Origin: Pilimelia terevasa
GTDB lineage: Bacteria > Actinomycetota > Actinomycetes > Mycobacteriales > Micromonosporaceae
DNA: 64,000 nt
Direction of reading: 5' to 3'
Assembly: GCF_014647915.1 (NCBI RefSeq)
Contig: NZ_BMQC01000007.1
Coordinates: 62,001-126,000, forward strand
Positions 1 to 8,579 of this stretch are shown piece by piece. Each line of letters opens with the position of its first letter. Position 1 is the stretch's first letter. The notes under the pieces are model-generated. The model was not told the DNA's origin. It was given only the letters and a program-made list of their open reading frames with translations, and made no database searches. Both the position numbers and the translations under genes were made by a program.

Positions 1-55
1 ATGTGCGCCGGTACTGGTGTTCCCACCGCTTGGGTACGGCCGGAGGGAGTACACG

Positions 56-1408
56 GTGGCGGAACGGTCAGTCGGGCAGGGTGCGGACACACTGCCGGTA
101 CCGCGGCGGGTCGCCACCCTCTCGGTGCACACCTCCCCCCTGCACCAACCGGGCACCGGGGACGCGGGCGGGCTGAACGTCTACGTCGCCGAGGTCTCGC
201 GCCGCCTGGCCGCCCGCGGCGTCGAGGTCGAGGTGTTCACCCGCGCGACCGCGAGCGGGGTGCCGCCGGTGGTCGAGCTGGCACCGGGGGTCCGCGTCCG
301 GCACGTCGTGGCGGGCCCGTTCGAGGGCCTGGCCAAGGAGGACCTGCCCGCCCAGCTCTGCGCGTTCGCCACCGGGGTGCTGCGGGCCGAGGCCGGGCGC
401 CCGCCGGGGTGGTACGACGCGGTGCACTCCCACTACTGGCTGTCCGGGCAGGTGGGCTGGCTGGCCCGGGACCGCTGGGGCGTACCGCTGGTGCACACCG
501 CGCACACCCTGGCCAAGGTCAAGAACGCGCAGCTCGCGGCCGGGGACCGGCCCGAGCCGCTGGCCCGGCTGATCGGCGAGGAGCAGGTGGTCGGCGAGGC
601 CGACCGGCTGGTGGCCAACACCGCCGCGGAGGCCGCCGCGCTGGTCGACGGGTACGGCGCCGCGGCCGACCAGGTCGCCGTCGTCGCCCCGGGCGTGGAC
701 CTGGACAGGTTCCGCCCGCCGAGCGTCGGCTGCGCGCAGACGGTGCGGCGGCGCTCGCGGCGCGAGTGCGGCCTGCCGCCGGACGGCCCGCTGGTGGCCT
801 TCGTCGGCCGGATCCAGCCGCTGAAGGGGCCGGAGGTCCTGCTGCGCGCGGTGGCCGCGCTGGCGCGGCGCGACCCGGCTGCGGTCGCCGGGCTCACCGT
901 CGCCGTCGTGGGTGGACCCAGCGGCAGCGGCCTGGACCGGCCGGCCGGCCTGATCGAGCTGGCGCACCGGCTCGGCATCGCCGACCACGTCCACTTCCTC
1001 GCGCCGCTGCCCCCGCCGCGGCTCGCCGTCCTGTACCGGGCGGCGGACGTGGTCGCCGTGCCGTCGTACAGCGAGTCGTTCGGCCTGGTGGCGCTGGAGG
1101 CCCAGGCCTGCGGTACGCCGGTGCTGGCGGCCGCGGTCGGCGGCCTGGTGACCGCCGTCCGCGACGGCGTCAGCGGGGCCCTCGTCGAGGGGCACGACCC
1201 GCAGCGGTGGGCGGCCGCGCTGGCCCGGCTGCTGGGCGATCCGGCCCGCCTGGCGGCGCTGGGCGCCGGGGCGGCCGCCCACGCCGAGCGGTTCTCCTGG
1301 GACCGCACGGTCGACAGCCTGCTGACCGTCTACGGTGAGGCGATGCGCCGTAACCAGCACCGCCTGCGCGCCCGCCTGGCCGCGACCGCCGGCCGGGCCG
1401 CCTGGTGA
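56..1408 (+). CDS. mshA: D-inositol-3-phosphate glycosyltransferase (mycothiol synthesis)
   Basis: First committed enzyme of mycothiol synthesis: a cytoplasmic GT4 retaining glycosyltransferase joining GlcNAc from UDP-GlcNAc to 1L-inositol 3-phosphate. The N-terminal Rossmann half carries the GGLNVYV loop (about residues 38-44), and the C-terminal half carries the EX7E signature ESFGLVALE (Glu340/Glu348). The reading frame is open to the window edge, but GTG at 56 has a GGAGG ribosome site at 42-46 and gives 450 aa, usual for the family, so it was preferred to GTG 17. The next gene starts inside the stop codon. The mshA-YbjN-gpmA-senX3-regX3 order is a known actinobacterial neighbourhood. Confidence 0.95.
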   Translation: MAERSVGQGADTLPVPRRVATLSVHTSPLHQPGTGDAGGLNVYVAEVSRRLAARGVEVEVFTRATASGVPPVVELAPGVRVRHVVAGPFEGLAKEDLPAQLCAFATGVLRAEAGRPPGWYDAVHSHYWLSGQVGWLARDRWGVPLVHTAHTLAKVKNAQLAAGDRPEPLARLIGEEQVVGEADRLVANTAAEAAALVDGYGAAADQVAVVAPGVDLDRFRPPSVGCAQTVRRRSRRECGLPPDGPLVAFVGRIQPLKGPEVLLRAVAALARRDPAAVAGLTVAVVGGPSGSGLDRPAGLIELAHRLGIADHVHFLAPLPPPRLAVLYRAADVVAVPSYSESFGLVALEAQACGTPVLAAAVGGLVTAVRDGVSGALVEGHDPQRWAAALARLLGDPARLAALGAGAAAHAERFSWDRTVDSLLTVYGEAMRRNQHRLRARLAATAGRAAW

Positions 1409-1905
1409 GCGACCCGGCCGTCGTCGCCGACCTCATCGCGCGGTTCTGCGCCGAGGGGGAGCTGGCGTGCGAGGCGACGGGGCCGCGGTCGTTCGCGGTG
1501 ACGCTGCCCGGTACGCACAAGCTGAAGACCGTCTGCAACCTCATCGTCGGCGAGCACGCGCTGCGGGTCGAGGCGTTCGTGATGCGCCAGCCGGACGAGC
1601 GCCGCGAGGACCTGTGGGCCTGGCTGCTGCGCCGCAACGCCCGGCTGTACGGCGTGGCGTTCTCCATCGACGGCGCCGGTGACGTCTACCTGACCGGCCG
1701 CGTGGGCCTGGGCGCCGTCGACGCCGACGAGCTGGACCGGCTGCTGGGCGCGGTCCTGACGTACGCCGACGAGTCCTTCGACATGCTGCTGGAGATCGGC
1801 TTCGGGGAGGCGATCCGGCGGGAGTGGCGGTGGCGGCGCAGCCGCGGCGAGTCGGTCGCCAACCTGCGGGCGTTCGCGCACCTGATGCCCGCGGAGTCCG
1901 ACTAG
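1405..1905 (+). CDS. YbjN domain-containing protein
   Basis: A 166-aa cytoplasmic protein of the YbjN family, a chaperone-like fold related to type III secretion chaperones. No enzymatic role is established. The GTG start overlaps the mshA stop as GTGA, so the two genes are translationally coupled. The protein is mixed alpha/beta without signal peptide or membrane segment, with an acidic C-terminal half around the DELDRLL and [12 protein letters not shown] stretches. This gene commonly follows mshA in actinobacteria; its contribution to mycothiol metabolism, if any, is unknown. Confidence 0.85.
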   Translation: MSDPAVVADLIARFCAEGELACEATGPRSFAVTLPGTHKLKTVCNLIVGEHALRVEAFVMRQPDERREDLWAWLLRRNARLYGVAFSIDGAGDVYLTGRVGLGAVDADELDRLLGAVLTYADESFDMLLEIGFGEAIRREWRWRRSRGESVANLRAFAHLMPAESD

Positions 1906-1984
1906 CGCGGTTCGCGGCGTGACCCCGTTCACTGGTCGTGATGTTCCGCGACCACATTGTGACCGTCCCGACATGTGCGGGCCG

Positions 1985-2014
1985 TTGTCCCCGGGTGTGC
2001 CGACCTCCTAGAGT
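1985..2014 (+). promoter_or_regulatory. Promoter of first tandem RNA cassette
   Basis: TTGTCC (1985-1990), an 18-bp spacer and TAGAGT (2009-2014) form a good housekeeping-type promoter. No coding start follows; the downstream sequence is a structured non-coding segment ending in a strong hairpin. The same box pair recurs at 2291-2319. Confidence 0.6.
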
Positions 2015-2019
2015 CGACG

Positions 2020-2215
2020 GCGGCACCGGTTGTGGGACCGGGTGCCGACCAGACTCCGGGCCGCCTGGCGGCGTCGCGTCCGCGGCGTCCGCGCGACGGG
2101 GGAGTGCTGGGGTGGGGTAAAAGGGGCGGCGCGCCGCCTCGCCGTTGGGGAACGGCCAGGGAAGCCGGCAGGCTCCGACCACGACAGTGGCGGAGCACGC
2201 CGGCTTCATCCGTTC
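2020..2215 (+). ncRNA. Candidate structured small RNA, copy 1
   Basis: Predicted transcript of about 195 nt. It opens with a CGGCACC/GGTGCCG hairpin whose loop contains GTGGGA, continues through ACCAGACTCCG, a purine-rich GCTGGGGTGGG stretch and a short CCGTT-GGGG-AACGG hairpin, and ends in a long hairpin (GAAGCCGGC 2161-2169 pairing with GCCGGCTTC 2199-2207, with inner GCTCCG/CGGAGC pairing). All of these recur in the same order in copy 2. I found no open frame with a ribosome site. The 3' hairpin has no long T run, which is common for actinobacterial terminators. The RNA family was not recognised. Confidence 0.5.
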
Positions 2216-2290
2216 CCCCCGGTGCGGGGCGGCCCGCGGCCCGGTCGCTCCCCCTCACCGCGGTATGACCAGAATGAGTTTCACGAACCG

Positions 2291-2319
2291 TTGTCCCCGG
2301 CGCCCGGGTTCCCTACAGT
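2291..2319 (+). promoter_or_regulatory. Promoter of second tandem RNA cassette
   Basis: TTGTCC (2291-2296), a 17-bp spacer and TACAGT (2314-2319). The -35 hexamer and its CCGTTGTCCCCGG surroundings match the first cassette's promoter, while the spacer sequence differs, so it is the promoter elements that have been conserved. Confidence 0.6.
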
Positions 2320-2324
2320 CGATG

Positions 2325-2515
2325 TCGGCACCGCGGTGGGACACGGTGCCGAACCAGGCTCCGCCACCGGCGGCGCCGCCCCCCGGGGCGGTGCCGCCGC
2401 CGTGCGGAGCGCTGGGGGTGGGATCGACGGCTCGGCCGTCACGCCGTTGGGGAACGGCCCTGGAACCGGCGGACCGCCGGCCGCCGCGCGCGGTCGGGTC
2501 CGCCGGTTCCTCGTC
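2325..2515 (+). ncRNA. Candidate structured small RNA, copy 2
   Basis: Predicted transcript of about 190 nt, a diverged duplicate of the RNA at 2020-2215. Shared elements in order are the CGGCACCG/CGGTGCCG hairpin, ACCAGGCTCCG, GCTGGGGGTGGG, and CCGTT-GGGG-AACGG. It ends in a perfect 13-bp stem (2462-2474 with 2498-2510). The segment between conserved blocks differs in sequence but again folds into GC hairpins, which suggests selection on structure. It could instead be a long leader of gpmA, since the hairpin ends about 60 nt before that gene. Confidence 0.5.
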
Positions 2516-2573
2516 GGCGGCGCGGCGCCGGGGCAGCGTCGCCGCGTGCCCCGCGGTCGGGCACTATGAGGCC

Positions 2574-3323
2574 ATGACTGTGGGTACCCTCGTGCTGCTG
2601 CGGCACGGCGAGAGCGAGTGGAACGTCAAGAACCTGTTCACCGGCTGGGTCGACGTCGACCTGACCGCCCGGGGCGAGGACGAGGCGCGCCGGGGCGGCG
2701 AGCTGCTGGTCGCGCAGGGCATCCTGCCCGACGTGGTCCACACCAGCCTCCAGCGGCGGGCCATCCGCACCGCGCAGCTCAGCCTGGAGACGTGCGACCG
2801 GCACTGGATCCCGGTGCGCCGCTCGTGGCGGCTCAACGAGCGCCACTACGGGGCGTTGCAGGGCAAGGACAAGAAGCAGACGCTCGCCGAGTACGGCGAG
2901 GAGCAGTTCATGAAGTGGCGGCGCTCGTACGACACGCCGCCGCCGCCGCTGCCCGACGACGCGGAGTTCTCGCAGGTCCACGACCCGCGGTACGCGGAGC
3001 TGCCGGGCGAGCTGCGCCCGCGCAGCGAGTGCCTCAAGGACGTCGTGGCGCGGATGCTGCCGTACTGGTACGACCGGGTCGTCCCGGACCTGCGCGCCGG
3101 CCGCACCGTCCTGGTGGCCGCGCACGGCAACTCGCTGCGCGGCCTGGTCAAGCACCTGGACGGGATCTCCGACGCCGACATCGCGGCACTGAACATCCCC
3201 ACCGGGATGCCGCTGCGCTACGACCTGGACGCGGACCTGCGCCCGACCAACCCCGGCGGTACCTACCTGGACCCGGCCGCGGCCACCGCCGCCGCGGCCG
3301 CCGTGGCGGCCCAGGGGCGCTGA
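2574..3323 (+). CDS. gpmA: 2,3-bisphosphoglycerate-dependent phosphoglycerate mutase
   Basis: Interconverts 3- and 2-phosphoglycerate in glycolysis and gluconeogenesis through a phosphohistidine. The protein is 249 aa, the normal length. The catalytic motif is LRHGESEWN with His11, and the second active-site histidine lies in AAHGNSLRG. The frame runs open far upstream, but ATG 2574 is where homology to the family begins ([14 protein letters not shown]). There is no convincing ribosome site; a CACTAT element six bases upstream could make the mRNA leaderless. The C-terminus is an alanine-rich tail. A strong terminator follows. Confidence 0.95.
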   Translation: MTVGTLVLLRHGESEWNVKNLFTGWVDVDLTARGEDEARRGGELLVAQGILPDVVHTSLQRRAIRTAQLSLETCDRHWIPVRRSWRLNERHYGALQGKDKKQTLAEYGEEQFMKWRRSYDTPPPPLPDDAEFSQVHDPRYAELPGELRPRSECLKDVVARMLPYWYDRVVPDLRAGRTVLVAAHGNSLRGLVKHLDGISDADIAALNIPTGMPLRYDLDADLRPTNPGGTYLDPAAATAAAAAVAAQGR

Positions 3324-3329
3324 CGGAGC

Positions 3330-3361
3330 GCCCGTGCGGCCCCCGCGGGGGCCGCACGGGC
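3330..3361 (+). terminator. Rho-independent-type hairpin after gpmA
   Basis: Perfect inverted repeat with a 14-bp GC stem (GCCCGTGCGG arm) and a very short loop, beginning seven bases after the gpmA stop. No T tract follows. Confidence 0.75.
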
Positions 3362-3409
3362 CCTCTGCGATGCATCGCCTGTGCCGAGTTCGGGCACAGC
3401 ACGGTCACT

Positions 3410-3449
3410 GACGTTCACGGGAGTCGTTCTCCGGTTCACCGTGAACGTC
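3410..3449. promoter_or_regulatory. Inverted repeat / possible operator upstream of protease gene
   Basis: GACGTTCACGG (3410-3420) and CCGTGAACGTC (3439-3449) are perfect 11-bp inverted repeats 18 bp apart; the right arm also contains the palindrome GTTCAC-C-GTGAAC (3434-3446). The GTTCAC core is the same word repeated between phoU and senX3. The rest of 3362-3781 holds a small TGTGCC/GGCACA dyad (3380-3398) and no recognised gene. Confidence 0.4.
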
Positions 3450-3781
3450 CCGCGTGATTGCCTGAGGCCCAGCCCACGACCGGCTCCGCGTCCCCGGCGT
3501 CCCAAGGTCTTCCCACCTGCTTGTCCGCTCCTGGTGACTGCCCCAACGTTGGTGCAGCAAACGGAAATGGATCGCACCGATCACGTCCGCCCGCTGCCAA
3601 CGCCGAGCGCGCCGCGCCGCACCTGTTGTCGCGTACCCATGAGTGGACCCACATAGGGCCAATCTTCGTGCTTTCCATGTCCTGCAAGGCCCCACTCGGC
3701 CGTGCTGCAGGAGCGATGTGTTCGGCGCCGGGGCAGCGCACACCGCGTCCTCGTAGCGAGGACACAAGGAGAGGAAACACG

Positions 3782-5587
3782 ATGCAGACAGCGATTGCCA
3801 CAATGGCCGTTCTGTTGGCGGCGGCTGCCCTGCCGGGGTCGGCCGCCGGCCCGACAACGCCCGCCGAACGCACGACCAGCGGCCCGCACGCCCCGGCACT
3901 GGAGGCGCTGCTCGGGGGGCGCGTGGGCGTGCCCACCGGCCCGCTGCCCACGTCGACGCCGCCGACGACGTCGCCGACAGACGGCGCCGACATGACCGGC
4001 TTCGTCTGCGATGGCAACGGCGGCGCCCGCGCCGAGGTGCTCTACGTGCGGGAGGCCACCATGCCCGACCGCCACGCGGCGATGCAGCCGGTGCTGCAAG
4101 CGTGGCTGGTGAACGCCGACGCCGCGTTCAACGACGGCGCGGCGCGGCAGGGGCAGAGCCGGCACCTGCGGTTTCTGACCGAGAAGGTCGGCGACGGCTG
4201 CCGGGCGGTGGTCAAGCACGTGGTAGTGCCGGAGGGTTCCCTCAAGGACTTCGAACAGTCGGTGGACGCGGTCCGCGCCCTCGACTACGACCAGAATGAC
4301 CGCAAGTATTTGATGATCACTGAGTCCACGGAGGTCTGCGGCATCGCCGGCTACTCCAGTGACGACTCGCCCGGCCCCGGCAACGCCTCGAACACCGGCA
4401 CCAGCTATCTGCGGGTCGACGCCACCGCCGGCTGCCTCGGCGCCAACGCGATCGCCCACGAGATGGGGCACGCGCTGGGTGCGGTGCAGGACTCTGCCCC
4501 GCACGCTGACGACGGGCACTGCACGCAGGCGCTCGACATGATGTGTCACGACGACAAGACGCCCACGCCCGACTGCCCGGAGTGGGACTCCAAGCGGCTA
4601 CCCGACTGCGCCGGCGACGACTACTTCAACGTCGCCCCGCCAGCGGGCAGCTACCTGGCCACCCACTGGAACCTCGCCCGGTCGCGGTACTTCTACGCCA
4701 GCGACGCTCCCAGCAACGCCGACTACCCCCGGCCTGGTTTCACCTACCTGGTGACGAACGCGGCGTCGGGCGCGGCGTTGGACATCGACCCCGCCGACGG
4801 CTCCACCAACGACCCCAGGCGCTACCTGTCCGCCGCCCCCGCCGACAGCGCCTCCGCCACCCAGAAGTGGCTGGTCGGTTACGACCTGGGCATCCAGCTC
4901 ATGAACAACGACAGCCTCCTCTGCCTCGACTCCGCCAACCGTAGCCAGAAGCCCGGCACCCGTTCGTACCAGGTTGAATGCGCCGGTGAGGATGGACAGC
5001 GCTGGGCCTACCTGCCGCACACCGACGGTTCGTTCAGCATCCTGAACTGGCTGACGGGCCTGGCGCTGACCCAGGGTCGTCCGGACAAGCCGCTGGTGAA
5101 GCAGCAGGTGTACTCGGGCGCGGCGAACCAGCGGTGGCACGTCAAGCGGATCGCCGACCCGGCGCCGCTGGGCAGCTCCGGCACCTACCACCTGGCCGCC
5201 CTCAGCTCCCGGGACGCGGTGTCCGCTCCGGCCCCCAGCCTGCCCGGCACCGTCGTCACGCACAGCCCCCGCAGCAACGCGACCAGCCAGCAGTGGCGGC
5301 TGACCGCCCGGGGACAGTACTGGCAGCTCAAGCTCTCCTCGACGGCCCTGTGCGTGAGCAACAACCGCGCCACCACGGTCGGCGGCGAGCTGACACTGCG
5401 CCCCTGCGCCATCACGGGCACCGACCAGCAGTGGAGCCTGACGCGCATCGCCGACGGCCGGTACCAGTTGGTCAACCGCCTCAGCGGCCTGGCCATGGCC
5501 ATGACCGACGGCGACCTGTCCGCCCTGCAGCAGCAGCCCGCCGATGCCAAGAACCGGGCGCAGGTCTTCGCGTTGACGCTGGACTGA
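3782..5587 (+). CDS. Secreted HExxH zinc metalloprotease with C-terminal ricin-type lectin repeats
   Basis: A 601-aa exported protein. ATG 3782 has a strong AAGGAGAGG site at 3766-3774 and starts a signal peptide (about residues 1-22, cleavage near SAAG), followed by a Thr/Pro-rich linker. The catalytic domain has HEMGHALG (His226, Glu227, His230), a metallopeptidase zinc motif. The position where classical metzincins have the third ligand (HExxHxxGxxH) is Gln, so the third ligand must lie elsewhere; a His-rich SAPHADDGH stretch and DMMCHDD follow. Roughly residues 318-601 contain repeated QxW motifs (QKW, QRW, QRW, QQW, QQW), indicating two ricin-B beta-trefoils for carbohydrate binding. Probable role is degradation of extracellular protein or glycoprotein. 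It is monocistronic, between terminators. Confidence 0.8.
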   Translation: MQTAIATMAVLLAAAALPGSAAGPTTPAERTTSGPHAPALEALLGGRVGVPTGPLPTSTPPTTSPTDGADMTGFVCDGNGGARAEVLYVREATMPDRHAAMQPVLQAWLVNADAAFNDGAARQGQSRHLRFLTEKVGDGCRAVVKHVVVPEGSLKDFEQSVDAVRALDYDQNDRKYLMITESTEVCGIAGYSSDDSPGPGNASNTGTSYLRVDATAGCLGANAIAHEMGHALGAVQDSAPHADDGHCTQALDMMCHDDKTPTPDCPEWDSKRLPDCAGDDYFNVAPPAGSYLATHWNLARSRYFYASDAPSNADYPRPGFTYLVTNAASGAALDIDPADGSTNDPRRYLSAAPADSASATQKWLVGYDLGIQLMNNDSLLCLDSANRSQKPGTRSYQVECAGEDGQRWAYLPHTDGSFSILNWLTGLALTQGRPDKPLVKQQVYSGAANQRWHVKRIADPAPLGSSGTYHLAALSSRDAVSAPAPSLPGTVVTHSPRSNATSQQWRLTARGQYWQLKLSSTALCVSNNRATTVGGELTLRPCAITGTDQQWSLTRIADGRYQLVNRLSGLAMAMTDGDLSALQQQPADAKNRAQVFALTLD

Positions 5588-5651
5588 CCACGGAGACGGC
5601 GCCGCCCGTCCTCCCAGCGGCAAGCGGACGACGGCACCGCCGAGATCGTGA

Positions 5652-5687
5652 GGATCGGACCCGCGCAGACCGCGTCGGGTCCGATCC
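5652..5687. terminator. Bidirectional terminator between protease gene and phoU
   Basis: GGATCGGACCC (5652-5662) pairs perfectly with GGGTCCGATCC (5677-5687). It lies between convergent genes and can serve both. Confidence 0.7.
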
Positions 5688-5690
5688 CGC

Positions 5691-6371
5691 TCAGATCGCG
5701 GTCGGCGCCGGGCCGGCCGCCGCCGCGGGACCGGCCGGGGCGCCGGTGACCAGGTAGACCACGTGCCGGCCCGCGTTGACCGCGTGGTCGGCGTACCGCT
5801 CGTAGAAGCGGCCCAGCAGCGCCGCGTCGACCGCGGGTTCGATGCCGTGCGGCCAGCCCGGCCCCAGGACCACCTGGAGGAGCTGGCGGTGCAGGGCGTC
5901 CATCGCGTCGTCGGCGTCGTCCATCCGGGCGGCCCGGGCGGCGTTGGGGGCGGACAGCACCGTGGCCATCTCCCCGGCGAGCTTGTCGGCGACGTTGCCC
6001 ATCTGGCGGAACACGCCCACCAGCTCCTGCGGCAGCGCCGGTGCCGGGTGCCGGCGGCGGGCCGTCCGGGCGACGTGGGTGGCCAGGTCGCCCATACGCT
6101 CGATGTCGCCGGCGATGTGCAGGGCGCTGACCACGGTCCGCAGGTCGCTGGCGACCGGTGCCTGGCGCGCCAGCACCTGGTGCACGGTGCGCTCGACCTC
6201 CTGGTACGTGGTGTCGACCTCGGCGTCGCGGGCGACCACGCCCTCGGCCAGCGCCAGGTCGGCGTCGATCAGCGCGTCCGTGGCCTGGCTCATCGCCGTG
6301 CGGACGGCCTCGGCCATGGACACCAGCAACCGGCCGATCTCCAGCAGGGCGGCGTCGAACTCCTCGCGCAT
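5691..6371 (-). CDS. phoU: Phosphate transport/signalling regulator PhoU
   Basis: Cytoplasmic all-helical protein that links the Pst phosphate transporter to the SenX3-RegX3 two-component system and restrains it when phosphate is plentiful. The protein is 226 aa, with the two PhoU three-helix repeats visible through the paired metal-site motifs (EVDTTYQEVE... and DIERMGDLATHVA in the first; ARMDDADDAMD and RFYERYADHAVN in the second). The ATG at 6371 has a GAGGAG site five bases upstream, preferred to longer upstream starts. It is divergent from senX3. A Pro/Ala-rich C-terminal tail is added. Confidence 0.93.
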   Translation of the reverse strand: MREEFDAALLEIGRLLVSMAEAVRTAMSQATDALIDADLALAEGVVARDAEVDTTYQEVERTVHQVLARQAPVASDLRTVVSALHIAGDIERMGDLATHVARTARRRHPAPALPQELVGVFRQMGNVADKLAGEMATVLSAPNAARAARMDDADDAMDALHRQLLQVVLGPGWPHGIEPAVDAALLGRFYERYADHAVNAGRHVVYLVTGAPAGPAAAAGPAPTAI

Positions 6372-6397
6372 GTAGCTCCTCACCTCGGTGTACGGCC

Positions 6398-6515
6398 ACG
6401 GTAGGGCGCGGGAGGCGGCTCCCAGGTGAACTGCGGTGAACGCTTCCCGGCGCCGCCGTGAACTCTGCCTTGCCGCCGCCGCTTTCGTCACGATCACTGC
6501 CCGGCTGGGGTGAAC
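6398..6515. promoter_or_regulatory. phoU-senX3 divergent promoter with Pho-box-like repeats
   Basis: GGTGAAC occurs at 6425-6431, 6435-6441 and 6509-6515, with GTGAAC again at 6458-6463 and at the senX3 start (6537-6542). Read on the minus strand these are GTTCACC direct repeats, the unit bound by PhoP/RegX3 regulators in actinobacteria. For phoU a minus-strand -10 (TACCGT, 6398-6403) places the first repeat over the -35. For senX3 a TACGAT -10 (6525-6530) lies six bases before GTG 6537. Confidence 0.7.
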
Positions 6516-6536
6516 AATCGACCGTACGATCAAGTA

Positions 6537-7823
6537 GTGAACTCGGCGGTGGTACCAGCGCTGACCGACGCTGCGGTGCTCAGCGCGGTCGCCGGCTTCG
6601 TCGGCGGCCTGGCCGCCGCGTACGTCGTGCGCCTCCTCCACCGCCGTTCTTCGCCGGCGCCGACGCCCGACGGGGGTCGGCGCCCGGCCCTGGGGAGGTC
6701 GGCCATCAGCCTGTCGCAGCTACCGCTCACCGCGGACGTCCACCGCCGCAGCCTCGACGCGCTGCGTGCCGGCGTCGTCGTCCTGGACACCGACGACGAA
6801 CCCGTGCTGGTCAATCCCGCCGCCCGGGCCATGGGCCTGCTGCGCTCCGGCGGCACGCCCGGCTCCGTCGTCGCCCACCCGATCATCCGCACGCTGGCCG
6901 GCCAGGTCCGGCGGACCGGGGTGCTGCGCGAGGTCGAACTGGACCTGCCGCGCGGCCCCGACCGCACCCAGGACCCGCTGGGCATCCACCTGTGCGCGGT
7001 GTCGCTGGGCGGCGGGTACGTGGCCGTGGAGGCCGCCGACGTCACCGAGGCGCACCGGGTCGCGCGGGTCCGCAAGGACTTCGTCGCCAACGTGAGCCAC
7101 GAGCTGAAGACGCCGATCGGCGCGCTGCAACTGCTGGCCGAGGCGCTGCTGGGCGCCACCGACCCCGACACGGTCGCCGAGGACCCGACCGAGGACATGG
7201 CGGCGGCGCGGCGGTTCGCCGAGCGGATCCAGGTCGAGTCGACCCGGCTGGGCCGGCTGGTCAACGAGCTGCTGGAGCTGTCCCGCCTCCAGGGCGGCGA
7301 GCCGCTACCCGACCTGCTGCCGGTCCCGCTGGACTGGGTGCTCGCCGAGGTCGTGGACCGCTCGCGCACCGCGGCCAACGCCAAGCGGATCGAGGTGGTG
7401 GTCCGCAGCGACAGGGGCCTGACCGTGTACGGCAGCGACTCCCAGGTCGCCACCGCGGTGGCCAACCTGGTCGAGAACGCCATCGCGTACGCGGGCGAGA
7501 ACACCCGGGTGACGGTCCAGGTGCGACCGGAGGGCGAGTACCTGGCGATCGCCGTGAGCGACCAGGGCATCGGGATCGCCGCCGCGGACCTGGACCGCAT
7601 CTTCGAACGGTTCTACCGTACGGACCAGGCGCGTTCCCGGACCACCGGCGGCACCGGGCTGGGGCTGGCGATCGTCAAGCACATCGCCACCAACCACGGG
7701 GGCCGGGTGGACGTGCGCAGCACCCTGGGTGAGGGGTCCACGTTCACCCTGCGGCTACCGGCCAGCCCGCCGGACGAGTCGTCCGGGACACCGCTCCCCG
7801 GTGGGATCGGCGGCGGACAGTGA
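6537..7823 (+). CDS. senX3: Phosphate-sensing histidine kinase SenX3
   Basis: Membrane sensor kinase that phosphorylates RegX3 under phosphate limitation. The 428-aa product has an N-terminal hydrophobic anchor (AVLSAVAGFVGGLAAAYVV), a PAS-like segment, and an H-box FVANVSHELKTP with phospho-acceptor near His188. The ATPase domain follows with N-box NLVENAI, DQGIGIA and GGTGLGLAIVKH. GTG 6537 was chosen because a TACGAT -10 lies six bases upstream (apparently leaderless) and it keeps the anchor; GTG 6510 is an in-frame alternative adding nine residues. It ends overlapping the first possible regX3 start. Confidence 0.9.
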   Translation: MNSAVVPALTDAAVLSAVAGFVGGLAAAYVVRLLHRRSSPAPTPDGGRRPALGRSAISLSQLPLTADVHRRSLDALRAGVVVLDTDDEPVLVNPAARAMGLLRSGGTPGSVVAHPIIRTLAGQVRRTGVLREVELDLPRGPDRTQDPLGIHLCAVSLGGGYVAVEAADVTEAHRVARVRKDFVANVSHELKTPIGALQLLAEALLGATDPDTVAEDPTEDMAAARRFAERIQVESTRLGRLVNELLELSRLQGGEPLPDLLPVPLDWVLAEVVDRSRTAANAKRIEVVVRSDRGLTVYGSDSQVATAVANLVENAIAYAGENTRVTVQVRPEGEYLAIAVSDQGIGIAAADLDRIFERFYRTDQARSRTTGGTGLGLAIVKHIATNHGGRVDVRSTLGEGSTFTLRLPASPPDESSGTPLPGGIGGGQ

Positions 7824-7858
7824 AGGCGGCGTTGGCCGTGCAGAGGGAGGAAGTTCAG

Positions 7859-8542
7859 TTGGCCCGGGTTCTGGTCGTGGAGGACGAGGAGTCGTTCTCC
7901 GACGCGTTGTCGTACATGCTGCGCAAGGAGGGTTTCGAGGTCTCCGTCGCGGCTACCGGCACGGCGGCGCTGACGGAGTTCGACCGGACCGGGGCCGACA
8001 TCGTGCTGCTGGACCTCATGCTGCCGGAGATGGCCGGCACCGAGGTGTGCCGGCAGCTCCGGCAGCGCTCCGCGGTACCGATCATCATGGTGACCGCGCG
8101 CGACAGCGAGATCGACAAGGTGGTCGGGCTGGAGATCGGCGCCGACGACTACGTGACGAAGCCGTACTCGCCCCGGGAGCTGGTCGCCCGGATCCGTGCG
8201 GTCCTGCGCCGGCAGTCGGCGGAGCCGGTCGAGTCGACGGCGGGCACGCTGTCGGCCGGGCCGGTGCGGATGGACGTGGAGCGGCACGTGGTGACCGTGG
8301 ACGGCGGGCCGGTCCAGCTCCCGCTCAAGGAGTTCGAGCTGCTGGAGCTGCTGCTGCGCAACGCCGGCCGGGTGCTGACCCGGGGCCAGTTGATCGACCG
8401 GGTGTGGGGCGCGGACTACGTCGGGGACACCAAGACGCTGGACGTACACATCAAGCGGCTGCGCTCCAAGGTGGAGCCGGAGCCGTCGGCGCCGCGGCAC
8501 ATCGTCACCGTCCGCGGCCTGGGCTACAAGTTCGAGCCGTAG
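7859..8542 (+). CDS. regX3: Response regulator RegX3 (PhoP-type, OmpR family)
   Basis: DNA-binding response regulator of the phosphate-starvation regulon. The receiver domain carries the acidic pocket (VEDEES) and phospho-acceptor Asp52 in LLLDLMLPEM. The winged-helix output domain has the recognition segment DTKTLDVHIKRLRSK. TTG 7859 has an AGGGAGGAAG ribosome site at 7844-7853 and gives 227 aa, the length I recall for mycobacterial RegX3. GTG 7820, overlapping the senX3 stop, is an alternative adding 13 residues without family similarity. It is cotranscribed with senX3. Confidence 0.92.
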   Translation: MARVLVVEDEESFSDALSYMLRKEGFEVSVAATGTAALTEFDRTGADIVLLDLMLPEMAGTEVCRQLRQRSAVPIIMVTARDSEIDKVVGLEIGADDYVTKPYSPRELVARIRAVLRRQSAEPVESTAGTLSAGPVRMDVERHVVTVDGGPVQLPLKEFELLELLLRNAGRVLTRGQLIDRVWGADYVGDTKTLDVHIKRLRSKVEPEPSAPRHIVTVRGLGYKFEP

Positions 8543-8579
8543 GCCGGGTGGATCGCCGCCGCACCGGGGGGAGTCGCCG

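Noticed and set aside
1-1338. Long Arg/Gly-rich frame overlapping mshA, and many similar frames elsewhere
   Set aside because: Shadow frames of high-GC genes: low complexity, no family motifs, no ribosome site, and a well-supported gene in another frame.
2020-2515. Cobalamin, c-di-AMP (ydaO) or glycine riboswitch
   Set aside because: Compared from memory with the conserved boxes of these classes; none of the diagnostic blocks is present. Tandem arrangement alone is not evidence for a glycine riboswitch.
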